A stretch of DNA of 64,000 nt from positions 6,820,001 through 6,884,000 of the forward strand of contig NC_064234.1 in the NCBI RefSeq assembly GCF_023101765.2. Reading direction: 5' to 3'. The notes under the pieces are model-generated. The model had not been told where the DNA came from. It worked only from the letters and a program-made list of their open reading frames with translations, and searched no databases. The first letter of the stretch is position 1, and each line of letters starts with the position of its first letter. Shown in pieces: positions 12,781 through 25,100 of this stretch. Source of the stretch: Spodoptera frugiperda (Eukaryota > Arthropoda > Insecta > Lepidoptera > Noctuidae). A program made the position numbers and the translations under genes.

Positions 12781-13508
12781 GGTTTTCTCCAACTAGTATT
12801 TCGTAAAAAGTCTTTAATAGATCTCCAAAATCCGCATCTGAATTACACAATTTTCAACTCTAACTTTTTACAACCAAGTTTGATTCAAAAATATCTTTTG
12901 AAATAGACTACCTAATTATTGGTATGTAAACGTCACGTGTTGTATGTAAACTTACGAAATACTCGTACGTTACAATATAGTAATAAACTTATCGTTACTT
13001 ATCAGTATGGGTATGCAAAGCATCAACATCATGTCCAAAGTGAAATTTTTCCGATCAGATTCTAGTAGGAGTATCACCATTCGTGGAAAATCTAATCCTA
13101 CGTGACTTTCAATCGACTTAGACACGTAGTAACGGCTAGATTCTGAGGATCTTTCTCTCGCCATTGATCGCTACCAACTCTGTAGAAAATTCTATCGCTC
13201 TCATGACTCACTGATTAAAATAAATTGATCTTAGCTTGATCTTGGCTGTTACGATGAATACCATTATGAAATCTATAGATAGTACCTAAAGTTTTGAATA
13301 AGACGATCATACTGCGTAGTAGAGTGTTCAAAATAACAATATGTTTAACTAATAATGAGACCTTATGAAAATTGCTGTCCACATTACATGGCTAATGTGA
13401 TTCTGTAATTAAACTTGTGTATCCTATACACACAAGTTATATAATTCTCATAAATTGTAAAAAGCTTGAACAAAGCTACAGCTATCATGGGAAAATTTTA
13501 ATAACTGA

Positions 13509-13671
13509 CTAATTATCGATTTTAAAGTAAGAAAACTCTAGGATTCTGAGAGTAGTTTTCCCAGGGCGGGGAGCGTAGAGCGGGGTCAAGCGCCGGGCGC
13601 GCAGGGGCGGGTCGTCGGCCGCGGGGCCGGCGGGCCGCGGGTCGCACATCAGTATGCGCAAACGCAACACA
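13509..13671 (-). CDS. Candidate terminal exon in a GC-rich island
   Basis: A minus-strand acceptor (CAGTTTTTGCAG, exon start 13671) opens a 54-codon frame with strongly GC-rich third positions. It includes RLRILMCDPRPAGPAADDPP and ends with a stop at 13509-13511. The AT-rich last 15 codons suggest the true exon may be shorter. Its splice phase (one leading base) does not match the phase-1 donor of the exon at 20391-20480, so it would need another exon between them. No domain was recognised. The island could equally be regulatory DNA that happens to be open. Confidence 0.2.
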
Positions 13672-13699
13672 CTGCAAAAACTGACCGAGCCCGCGCCCG

Positions 13700-16600
13700 C
13701 GCACCACTGAATTGATGCTCCATCGCTCCATTATCATCTTTACTGCCACCTAACTACGTGCCTCTAATATTTAAACTGAATTATAAATGAAAATAAAAGT
13801 CACTGTGTGGCCATTTAAAACGAAACTCATTGCAGCGTTTAAAGTATATCAACGGCTAAAAACGTTTTTATTGTGAAACAAGATTTTCTTGCTTAATGTA
13901 ACTGGCAATAAATAACCTCTATAAAGCAACCCTATTACGCTCAATTTTTCGTAAAAATATTGTTAAAGGTTTAGGTATACATTAAAACTCTTTTTCGTTA
14001 GTAGTTCCATGTTATAATAACCTATTACTACACACCTGAGAAAACCAAACTTACTACCAAACAATTTCTTAAATAATAATGTTTAATAGGTAGAAGTATT
14101 CATTCCATAGCATCTGTTACAAACACAACACCAGCATATCATTAATCACCATATACAATAAATAGAATTCAGTGGAAACAAGTAAACAAGTAGCGGTTTC
14201 AAATATAAAACATTTACTACGAAGCCATTTAGCTCAATTACTTTTGAATGAATGGCGTAGTTACCTGTACTGTTAATGGCCGACGTTTACATAGAAGTAG
14301 AAATGTGTGTAATTATAAAGTGAGGCGTGTTGACGTGGCTAAGGAACTGGGAGTAGGGACTGGTTTTCCGGATAAATAATTAGACACCTGTTGGTAATGC
14401 TACGTGTCTCTGTACCTAAGTACGTACCCGGTGGACTGCTAGCCGGTTATAGCCGGTTAGCTGCACATTTTCACTCGCACTTTCCACTCGGAGTCGATGC
14501 ACCCCTAACATACTCAACTGCTTATTACAGCATTCACTGCACTCTAGTTTCCACTGATCAAGTCTTGGGTGAGAGTCAATATTATTTCTATAGAAAAAAA
14601 TATTGAACATATGTCGCTCTAATATTAATTATAATTTTCCGTTCTGGAGAAATCTTAAGTACTTCAAATGACGAAATTCTTAAGAGATATTAAAAACAAT
14701 TCTGACTTTTTCTTTTCGTTTAATAGCAAATATAGATAGTACAAGGCGTAAGTTTAATGTCATGACATATATTTGAATCTTCAATATAGAGTTAAGTTAC
14801 TTTACTTAAGTTAAGTTACTCCAATATAAGCTAATGACTTCAGAAATACTTTATTTCTAATGCGTTCAATGCTTGTACGGACTATTTCAAATAAATTCAT
14901 TTTCTTCGTGAGTCGAATCAATAATCGATATAAACCAGTCTTAAAAGTAAGGTGTCGGTCAGTGGCGTGCGATGACACCACTAGCACCCGATACCCTTCA
15001 CTCAATGTATCGCAATCCTCCAGAATTCATACATACAGTTACTGAATCCTTAATTCCATACATTTGTATAAGAGTAAATTCGATAAAGTATTATTAGGCT
15101 TGGAATTTTGTATTTGTGCGTTGATATTATTCTTATTTTATATTTGAATCATATTGGATGGTAAAAAAGCGTTAGTAAAAATATCTAATACTGAAGAGCA
15201 ATCATTTAAAAAAAAATCGCAATCAAGCAAAAAAAAAAGTATTGTATAGAAATAACGTAATAATATGTACTTGGATATTTTAAAAAAAGCTAGTGTCGAT
15301 GAACACTCATACAATATTACTTTTCACGTTGACGCATTTGAGTCCCGTGCTACCTTAAATATGAATTTAGTTCAGTTCTGGTGAATCATTCTAGGCTCGA
15401 CCGGGATTCCCAATATTGGTCCAAGACACGTCATGAATTTTCCCTCCACGAAAACAAGATGACACATCCCATTTCTCCGAAAGAAAAATTGTATTTTCTT
15501 AGAAACGGTATATAAAAGGGTCCTTTACATTTATTTATAGTACTTTATGTAAAGATAAAATTCACCCTTATTTATGTGACAAAGATATAGAGTAAGCTAA
15601 TAATTTTCTCTTAGAAAATGAACTTTTCAATAGTTGATCTACGTTCGTAGCAATGTCGTAGCGGTTGCTACGAGTTCTCTGGAGCATTCATTGGCATCGT
15701 CGCGTTCACTCGCAGGTCAGTGGCACTGCTCGGCCAGTGCACCCGACTTGCTTAGATACTTCTAACATTGCAGTTTTTTTTCTATTGCTAACATTCCCAA
15801 CCCGCTGTGTTCAAACCACTTTTATAACGCAATACTCTGTGCTAGCTACACTAACTAAACCAGGTACCTGGGTGAAGGTTGTTGACTTGCATTCTAACGA
15901 TATTTTTAGTTAGACTTTAGAGCATGAAATGTTGAACTCGAGGTATGTCTAATTCCTTTATATCAAAATAGGGAACTTTAAAGCTCTATGACGAAAGCTT
16001 TAGCGATCACATATGGAGTAAATTATTGTTAGATTTTGTTGATTGGCTAAAATTACTTAGATTTTCTAACTTAGATTGCTATGTATCTACGTTAGAAAAT
16101 CTAAGTAATTTTAGACTATAGAAGTAAAGGACTATATCAAATCAAAAGAGGTAGACAAATGGTATAGAATATTTTTGGTATGTGCATTATCATTAAATAA
16201 CACAGTGGGATAATACAGCTAGCTTTATATCTGAGACTCAAACCCAGTATTTATTATTACAATAATTAATAAAGCCAAGGTGTGGCATGTATAAAAATTA
16301 ATTAATAAAAGAAGTCCGATGAATGTTCTACAGAATTCATATGAATGGCAAACGCAAACAATAGAAGTGCACGCTGCACCGCACAGATCATAATATAATG
16401 AATCACTTTCGCGGCCGAGCTGCGCCGGCGCAGTGGAATCGCACAGAAAGTGCAACGCCCCGATGAACTTCGCGCTACTAAGTGGGCCGACCATAATAAT
16501 GTTACACAAAAACTATATGCAATCATTTGCTAACTTCTTATATTTTTTGGCAAAATGAAAGTTAGATTTAGATTTGTATTAGTAGGTAGATGAGCGTATT

Positions 16601-18837
16601 GTTGTATTTGTATTACTTAGTTTTTATACAATGTAGACGCACTAAGGATGTTCTTATTCCAGCTCAACGTAATTAAAACGTGATCCAATGGTACAAAACA
16701 ACCTAGTATGGGCGAGCCACATAAATTACATAGACATAGAGGCTACTTATTCATTGAGTTATGGATTTTCCATGGCGGCTTCTCACATTACAGGTAGGTC
16801 GTTAGCTACGGCAAGGCACGGGAGCGGTTGCTATCTAACTAAGCAAGTATGCTCTGAAATAGTCGGGACGGGATCTATTTCCCGGGCAGCTGCGTGCGTT
16901 CGTTGCCCCTGCGCAGGGCGTTAGAAGTGCAACGATCTTTGCAATTATCGCTGCGCCCGCGCAACTCTAAACTTGAACTGCGAGCAATGCGCCGAGCGTG
17001 CACCTCACCTTCACTGCTTAGAAAGCAACGCCTATTACGTCTAACGCTCACTACTACAAGTCTCGCGTAATAACCGACTTGGAAACAAGTAAAAGCGAGA
17101 GCATTCATTTCAATACTATATGTTGTTCTCGAAGAAATTTTGCTAAGTTTCCATATCAATCGTCATCCGGTGTGCGCAGGTGATGTCCGTACATTGTTGA
17201 TTATAAATATTGTATCGCGATTTGTTCCCACGCTTTCCCATATCCAAACTCGTCCCAATAACAATAATTAAGTGTCTCAATGACAATAAAGAAAAATATT
17301 TGCATAAGAGAGTGTTATGATATGTCAATCAAATTGGGCTGTATACATCTGCAGGTTGAACATTACAATTCAGTGAGTGTTATTCAAAACATTTTGTCTG
17401 AATGAAAAACGTCTGTCTTGTCCACATACTATGTGCTATAATAGAGAGCATTTCGACGCTTATATCATCGATGGTAATAAGTAGGTACTATATTAATTAA
17501 TATTTAAGGATAATATATTAGCCTATTGATGTATGTACTTTACCAGCTATTTACATTGGTGATTCTATAGAACATCCTCGAACTTTCATATGAAAGTGGG
17601 ATAATGTTCTGTTAGATAATTAATTATTACAATCAAAATGTACCTAGATACCTACATAATTATGTTGCTATAAATATATTCGGCACATGTGTAGATGGGT
17701 AGATTCATAGCTAAATATACATTATGTATTTCAAACAAAATGCAGCATGCACGTATACATGTAAGCGAGGGAAAAGTGCATTCAGATCTCTTGTATCGTC
17801 GTGTTGCCCTGGTACTCGGTTGCACTGAGCTGCATTCTCGGTCGAGCGTCGCGCGGCGGTATTGTGAATATATTTTGTATTCAAATCAACACGCCACACA
17901 TGATTTAGTGAGCTACCTACTTTTCACAGTCGCTTTTATAGACTACTTTGACTTTTCGATTTTATTTGGAAACTAAAAAAAGTATACGTAAATTAAATAT
18001 AAGTATAAGCGATACAAATTTATAAATAAGTAGACACTCTCTCTATAAGTATTGACAAAACATTTAAGTATCCTAAGCCTCATACATAGATAATCTACCT
18101 ATGTTCTGTATCACATGGAAATACAAAGCTGAATTGGCGTGTACATTATGTCTCCCATACTTGCATTAGTAGGAAATGTCACTAACATCATTGTGAACTG
18201 TTAAGTTTCACTACTATCTACTAGGGCTACTGAACGCATGAAGAGTTTGCACGTGCCAAGAAAATGGCGCAATGCATTCGCATGCAGTTCGAAAGAGGTA
18301 TCACTGTCTACAAGTGGAAAAAGGATAGCAATAATATGTGCATGTGTGCAGCTACTGCCAATGCGATAATCATGTGTAAATTGCAAGTATACGTCTGTAT
18401 GCGTTTCGATACGTTCACAGATTCGATTGGCTGAACTTTGTTGTAGTGCATGTGATTTGTTGGTTATTCAATGTCATAATCAGGTGAGTTTACATGCCTC
18501 ATTGTAAACCGGTGGATGCCCATATAAATATAATACACAACACAAAAAGCTAACATTTATGCTTAGTTGTTTTTGAAACAAACAAAACTATTCGACAAGT
18601 GCAAACATATTGTGGTAGGTCATGAGCAGACAACGTAAATGTACAAGTGTAGATAACTTTCGATTGACCTTACCTCAAATCTATTGTGATGTAAAAGATA
18701 TACGTAATCGATATTTACATAAACAAATAAATGTTATCACATAAAAAGTTGTTTTAAAAGAACCTGTAAGACGCATTTACTTTCGAGGAAAAGCGAATTT
18801 TAGTATGAAAGAATAATAAATAAAAAAATGTTTTATA
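13700..18837. other. Intergenic or intronic AT-rich DNA with GC islands
   Basis: No gene is supported. Notable items are a TATAAAAGGG string at 15511-15520, a 24-bp perfect inverted repeat at 16047-16114, GC-rich patches at 16400-16460 and 16860-16990 (the latter with the palindrome CCCTGCGCAGGG), and a perfect 16-bp palindrome ACTTTCATATGAAAGT near 17583. Open frames here lack good splice sites, except for a weak donor at CATTACAG|GTAGGT (about 16793). Confidence 0.35.
16047..16114. repeat. Perfect 24-bp inverted repeat with 20-nt spacer
   Basis: Arm 16047-16070 (CTAAAATTACTTAGATTTTC...) is the exact reverse complement of 16091-16114. The spacer is 20 bases. It can form a long AT-rich hairpin. 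No flanking duplication or known element end was seen. Confidence 0.8.
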
Positions 18838-19044
18838 TTAAACATTTTTATATAAAGATCCATGTAGATCGTTCATGTATGAAATGCATTCGAATTGTGT
18901 ACTTGTTGTAAGTGACTCGACGCAATTGACGTCGTTGTGACGCCGCCGATAGGGCAACGTGGACAAGTGATCGCCTCGCGAGTTATGCTCTCCTGGTGGC
19001 GAAGGTTCTCGTTCTATACAACCCTTTTCTGGTCCTAAAAGCAT
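18838..19044 (-). CDS. Candidate C-terminal exon, strand uncertain
   Basis: On the minus strand a good acceptor (AGTCCTTTTCAG) is followed directly by a 68-codon frame beginning MLLGPEKGCIEREPSPPGEH and running to a stop. The first 45 residues have a coding-like composition. A + strand frame across the same DNA (from about 18945, reading LASYALLVAKVLVLYNPF) is also open and plausible, so strand is not settled. The phase-0 start does not join the phase-1 donor of the 20391-20480 exon. No domain was recognised. Confidence 0.22.
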   Translation of the reverse strand: MLLGPEKGCIEREPSPPGEHNSRGDHLSTLPYRRRHNDVNCVESLTTSTQFECISYMNDLHGSLYKNV

Positions 19045-20390
19045 CTGAAAAGGACTTGTTTGACGACTGCTATTTACATATCATTTACACACATTTTAAG
19101 ACGAAAATTCTTTACCGTACTCTTATAATTAAGCAGACAATTATTTACATTTTAAATCTGACTGTTCGACAGACTACGCGTGCACACTGCACATGCCTTT
19201 TTTGTTCTTGTATTAATTTCGTCGGTGATACAAAATATCCGAATGTAAATGGTGTTTTTATTTGTACAACTTTTATTTTTAGGAACTACGGACAATGTTG
19301 ATATACTCTCGGGTGATATAAAAGGTACGAACCGGAGTTTAGCGATAGCGATATTGTGTTTAGGATAGGAGTGAATACTATAGTCGGTACAGATAAAGCT
19401 ACAATTTGAAACAGTTTATAGAGAAAATAGAACTTTGCAGAGTATAGATATTAAAATTCGTTTGTAAAGAAAAAATAATCGTGATATTCTTATCTTAACA
19501 TAATTTTGTTCGTAGCTCCCAGCAACGAAAAAAACTGTCTTGATATTTATAGTGTCAAAACGATTTATTTTATTATAGTTCATTAGACATAGGTCAATGA
19601 AACCAGTTGGAACACTTGGACGTGTTTAGATGACTACATATTGCCGCTACATTATTCTGTCATGCGCCGCAAGCATGAAAAGAGAATACGAAATTAATTT
19701 ATCTCTGATTATTATATAAATTTTTGGCGCACATGCGAGCCTAAAAAGCGTAAGTACTAGCCTATATTAAATAAATAATGAGGATAACAAACAAATAATA
19801 ATCTTTAATCGGTATTATAGGATTATTTTGTTTATCTCAAATCATTCTAAAATATCTTGGAAAAATTTGCGGAACGTTTAAAAGTATCGTTTTTTTTTTT
19901 CTAAGGATTATCTAAAAATGTTTTATCCGCTTGTATTACCGTTGTTCAATGGCCGCCTGAGTTTGAATATACGTGGCACGTTTAGGGAGCTCTTTATTTT
20001 TATCCGGCCGTTCATTCACCCAGTCCTCTCTAACAAACAAATGTAATTCCGTTACAGACACATCTTGTCTCGTCATTTATCCGGAATAAAACAAATTGGG
20101 GAAGCAAAACTATTTAGTTACGGGAAAAGAAGAAATTCTTTCATGTAACCTAATGTCGTATGACTCTTTGTTAAAGGGAGCGTTAATTAGTTCATTGTGT
20201 TTACGTAAATTAGTTCATTATGTTAGAGGAAATTAAATGCATTCATGTTTACTCGTAACATCACCATTAGGTACGTAGACAAACCTAAAATATGTTAACA
20301 CTTTGTTTACATATGAATAAATAAAATAATCATAGGTATTAGAGTTGTATTCAGTACATCAATATACAGAAGTCCCTGGGAATCGCTCAC
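19045..20390. other. Non-coding, TATA-like string
   Basis: This stretch is AT-rich and lacks a supported gene. TATAAAAGG at 19317-19325 on the + strand is a canonical TATA sequence just downstream of a GC-rich patch (18905-19010). No exon with a clear donor follows. The rest holds nothing I recognise. Confidence 0.3.
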
Positions 20391-20480
20391 CCTGCCAGCC
20401 ACACAGCATCCTGTCCTTGAATGTGGCCAAGGACACTATGCCGTGCGGTAGGGGGGCGGGGGCCCGATACGAGGCTTTGT
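20391..20480 (-). CDS. Candidate internal exon of the proline-rich gene at 29.9 kb
   Basis: The 90-base segment is bounded on the minus strand by an acceptor (TTATTCACAG) and a donor (AGG|GTGAGC). Only one frame fits a phase-1 upstream exon. It is fully open and GC-rich at third positions, reading KASYRAPAPLPHGIVSLATF and ending KDRMLCGWQ plus one base. The exon at 29655-29925 ends in phase 1, so the two would join across a 9.2-kb intron through a GAC (Asp) codon. Ninety bases keep the frame, so the exon could also be skipped. No domain was recognised. The phase match has a one-in-three chance of arising by accident. Confidence 0.35.
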
Positions 20481-21248
20481 CTGTGAATAACCTTGTTACG
20501 AGTACTGCGTAATACTGAATTATTACCAATAAACACAAACCAGGGACATTACTAACATTACCTTTCATTTGTATTAATCAATACTCTTATCTACTAATAC
20601 TTTCTTACATAAACTATGTTAAAACTCAAAAAATGACCTATATAACACGTCTTATTTTAGGACCACACTCTTAAGCTGAAATTATAATCATCGAGTTTAG
20701 TTCACGACCCTCAAACTCTTAATATAGCGCTCTCTGAAGTTAAAATAAACGTGGTGTTCAGAAATATATCGGCTAATAAACAGAGCAAGTAATGTGTTCT
20801 AATGTACGTAATATTTTACACAACGTTACGTATAATGTTGCACTTGAATGTTGTTGTATAGAACCTTGAGCGCGGATATTAAATTCAATTCCGGGTGCAT
20901 CCCAGCATGGATCGATCGGCCGTGACCATGGCAACGCGGAGCGGAGTGCGTGGGTCAGGGGCGCCGCACCCGCCCGCTTCCATGTTCGCTCGTCTAACAC
21001 ACTTATGCTACAAGTAATTCCTCTACCCGACTACTGCGCCGCAATCAGATTTATTCCTTTAAATTGCAATTTCCTTCCTATTCAATATAAATCTTTAACT
21101 AAAGGTTTGTAAAAACCTTTTACTGAATAACTTGTTAGATACTCATAGCTCGTAGCGTTTCATAATCGACTAGAACACAAAAGATATTTTTGTTTACTGG
21201 AAGTGGGCGTACCAACAATAACTGACGAACATTGTTCCTTTTTTTCAG
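20481..21248. other. Non-coding with a GC-rich island
   Basis: The island at 20880-20995 contains GATCGATCGGCCGTGAC followed by CATGGCAACG, an RFX/X-box-like half site. It shares GTCACGGCCGATC and a nearby CCGGAATT motif with the island at 5440-5600. No gene is supported. Confidence 0.35.
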
Positions 21249-21725
21249 ACATTTTGTTTTTCTGTCTGACTCTTTAGTAATGGGTTCAAACGAAACGATG
21301 CAGTCAAGACGATTTGTTCATCTGAATACTGCCAAGTTTTATAAAAGATTAGCATCTGCGCCAAATTGTTTTAAAGAAATAATGGAAACGAATGTCACCC
21401 ATATCTTAAACAGTTTACTTTGTTCTATAACACACAAAAGTGTCATAGGATTCATGGCATCATATGATATTTATGATAGATATAGTAAGTATGTATTACT
21501 CTTTATTGTAACATTGGCAACCTGATTGCTTCTCATTTTACCGTAATAGAGGTGACGTGGATAGGTCATATGGATTACCTCCCTCACCTCTATGATGTCT
21601 TTCAGTTTCTCTTTGAGTTAATATTTGCTGTCCTTGTTAATGAATTAATTTTATAAGTAGATTTATTTCATTTAGGTAATCAAAGCAATCGTGACCTTAT
21701 CGGAAGCGTTAGAAGCTTTAAATAA
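21249..21725 (+). CDS. Unidentified two-exon gene, possibly lacking its first exon
   Basis: Exon 1 (21249-21484) follows a strong acceptor (CCTTTTTTTCAG) and ends at a strong donor (GATATA|GTAAGT). Exon 2 (21676-21725) follows TTTATTTCATTTAG and stops at TAA 21723-21725. The intron is 191 bp, a usual insect size. The phases agree: one base (A) plus GT makes Ser. From the ATG at 21280 the product is 84 residues, with MGSNETMQSRRFVHL at the start, AKFYKRLASAPNCFKEIMET in the middle and SNQSNRDLIGSVRSFK at the end. The frame is also open upstream to the acceptor (HFVFLSDSLV), so an earlier exon may add to it. The middle looks helical. I do not recognise the family. Reading through the intron gives a quick stop, which supports splicing. 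Confidence 0.45.
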
Positions 21726-22060
21726 TTATGTATTTATGAATTTATCATTTAATGTGAAAAAGTACTTCTACTGGTACTTCAAGCAATCTGTATTTAGACA
21801 TATTGTGTTACTCGATACTTTATTTCATTCTATCGATAGAATTAAACATTGTTTATTAAGGATTTGTACCATTACCGTTGGATGGAAGTCAAGAATGTTA
21901 AGGTTTCCGTAATCAATCTTCGTTATAAAAATTGATTTATTAAGGAAGATGTAATTGTAATAGACATAATGTGTCGTAAATAAGCTTTTGAACTAAAACT
22001 ATTATGTGAACAGACAAGGTTGGTTACACCCTTGGTCCAATGCCAAATGAGGACCTACTT

Positions 22061-22144
22061 CACAGTCATCTTGACAAACTAGTTGTTAGTTTTTTCAAAT
22101 GCCCTATATAAATTTATATAACAACTAGTTCAACTATAGCTGTG
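22061..22144 (+). other. Pre-miRNA-like hairpin
   Basis: CACAGTCATCTTGACAAACT followed by AGTTGTTA (22061-22088) pairs with TAACAACTAGTTCAACTATA followed by GCTGTG (22119-22144), with a few mismatches around a loop of about 30 nt. The length and pairing resemble an animal microRNA precursor. The mature sequence does not match a miRNA I know. It lies about 340 bp downstream of the two-exon gene on the same strand. AT-rich inverted repeats can arise from old MITEs as well. Confidence 0.3.
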
Positions 22145-22145
22145 A

Positions 22146-25100
22146 ATAAAGTATCGTTTTAGAGCGCTGGCGCATAATGCACTTGATAAATATTTAAGAC
22201 TCCTGCGCAATTACCTTATGACAATAATATTTTTATAGTTATAAAATAAATTAAAGCACGTGAGAATTGCAATGTTCCAAATATGAATGTAGATATCTTG
22301 GTACTTGATGTAATTTAATCTATCAACACGTTCTCGTTGCAAGTTCATGTGCGCTGGAACGTGACCATTTTCCAAATGTTATAATCTGTCAATATCGATT
22401 GTCAAGGATACTTTGTAGGGTATCTTAGATTGTGAAAAATATACGATTAATCATACTATTTATACCTACAGTCCTACTTATGTTTGTAATCTAATTGCCC
22501 TATGAATACTGAGTATGTTTTTCAGGATAATCGCACTTAACCTTGAAGAATTAGAGACGTAATTTCAATAAAAAATATGAATTAATCAACGAAGGTAGGT
22601 ATGTGTAGATGTGTACCACTTTACCTACTGTGATTACGTTATGTTTTTATTACGTTAAGGCATAAGGCACCTCAAACAACGTTTGTAACATTGCTGATTT
22701 CTTATCAATGACCTTCATACAACTCTCGGACTTGCACAATCAAACAAATACAAAAGTATAATATTATATTTTCATTTTCTGTATTGTCTGCTCTATTCAA
22801 CTTGTTTTATGAGTGAATAAAATGATTAAAGTAGAAAATTAGGTATGGTACATTATGTATGGTACGCAGTAGACTAATGTTTGTAATAAATAAAGCTAAC
22901 ATAAGCGGCTGCTTAATTAGTACTTAATTAAAAGAACCTCGAAATCCCAACGGAAAAAAGTAAGATTAATCATTTAAAGTTGACAGCAACCTAAATAAAA
23001 AAAGACATAACTGTCGGAAAACATTAGTAAATACTTGAAAAGTCCTTCAACAAATTCTGTACATTTTTGGTTATTGATTAGATTCTAATTCCGTTTGTAG
23101 GTCAAAGTCAGTACCTACATTGCGAGGCGAACACATTTTTCATGAAGTTACCTGTAATACCAATGTGTAAAGACTACACGACACTTTTCCTGAACATGTA
23201 ATCGAAAATTGATGGAGCACGTGCTTCGAAAATATGTGTGGCCATGACCTCTGCTCGGTCAGAGCGGCGAGGGTGAAGCGGGCGCGGGACGGGTTCAAAG
23301 CGAAGGACAGCGCACGGCGCGGGACCACAAGGCCCAGGGGGGCAGACCACCAAACATTAATACACCTTTCACAATTCCAACAGTTTCCATAACAACTGTT
23401 AAAAGCCTTTCAGGAAAACGCCTCACTAAGCAATTAGTGGATTTACGAATGAGTTGTTATGAAACAATTTATAAGTGTTGCGAGTGACGCTCCGCGACCT
23501 CGGCCAAGGTTGCGAGCCAACACTTCCCTGTGTACCGAGTCGTTTATAGCGTACATACTTATGTAAATCTATACGGTATATGGTACGTGTAATAGCGCAG
23601 AGCAATCAAATCACATGGCCCGATTATTGTTTTCCGGGATAGGTATTTGTAATGGACTAGTACGACCTGTACTACACCTGGATTAGTTATTGCCATTCTA
23701 TCTATGTTCTATGTTTAATTTCCGCTACTATATCCGGTAAATGGAAACCTGTTTATGTAAAGATTTTTATTTTTAATCACAATTATTTGGAATCACGTGC
23801 TTAAGCCGCACTATATGTAAAAGTTGTCCTTCAAGAAATATTGATCCAGCAGCAGGGTCGTTAAAAATTCCGCTATTGTTGGGTATTGCTCCAATATTAT
23901 AATAAAGTATGATAAATAATGAGATATATATACACACATATCTATACAACAACAATCAGCAGGAAGTAATTTGCTCACTCAGAAGGTTATGGCGATATGA
24001 TAACACATAATTTGCGCTATAGTTGAATCTTTGCGCACACATTTTCCTACGCATTTACCTACATGATACTAAGTATACTTCAGCTAAGGCAAGATAATAT
24101 ATTTTTAATCATGTTTACAATAAAAACTATGGGAAAATTCAAATCAGTATGATTAAGAATTTATTAAGAAGGTTCTCGAAAAATCATACAACTTTTCAAC
24201 CGATTTCAGGAAAACAGAACTGTAAATATTATATCATTGAAAACTTTTGCAAATTTCATTCGAATTGGGAAATATACTATGGGAGTCCTTAAAAATTCAT
24301 TAATTGGGAGGCAGATCCTTGACCGAATTTATTTTTAAACGTAACTTCTATAGTCCATTAATATAATGTAAGACGGATCAAATTCATTTGTTTCTCTGCC
24401 ATATTTTGTCCAATAAGTATTGTTTATTTACTTTGTTTTGTGTTTGATACTATATCTCCAGGCAATATATCACTGCAGGAGCACGAAGCGTATCGCGTGA
24501 CTCATCTGACGGATTGCTGTCAAACCGTTTAGCGCGTCCAAGAGGGTTCGCAAATCAAGTAGGGTGCAGGGGTCGCGCGCACCTGCTGCGCCCGCGACGC
24601 TGACATTGCCAGATAAGATACGGCTATTATTTTGTCACTGCTATCGGTCCAATGTCACAGTGACCTTAATGACACCAAATGACGCGCCGCACACGTTCAT
24701 CGCTGCGACCTTGCGATATTTATCTAATCTTATTCGCGAAAATATTGTTAGCACGATTATTTTCCATATATGTCACTGTTTATGTAGAACTTACATACTA
24801 GAACAAAGGAGCTGTTCAAGTTCAAGCGCAATATCTTAACATCAGTAGGTTATTGTATGTTCCGGACATATGAAGCTGTTGAACATCCTGTTCTATAAAA
24901 AAGACTTTAATATCCTGACATTAAAATAATAATTTAGTATCTGATTGAAATATTTTAAAGTTTTACTTCTTTAAATATCAACTTAATTTTACATGTCTGA
25001 CGATCCTTTTATCTGACGATGATATTGTCAAAGTTAACTTCCACCAACATTAATTACTTTCTGAAGTTAAAATATATTGACCTACTCGTTGAATACATGG

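Noticed and set aside
23140..23345. Minus-strand open frame with a GTAACT donor
   Set aside because: No convincing acceptor or start, and its phase-0 end cannot join the exon at 20391-20480.
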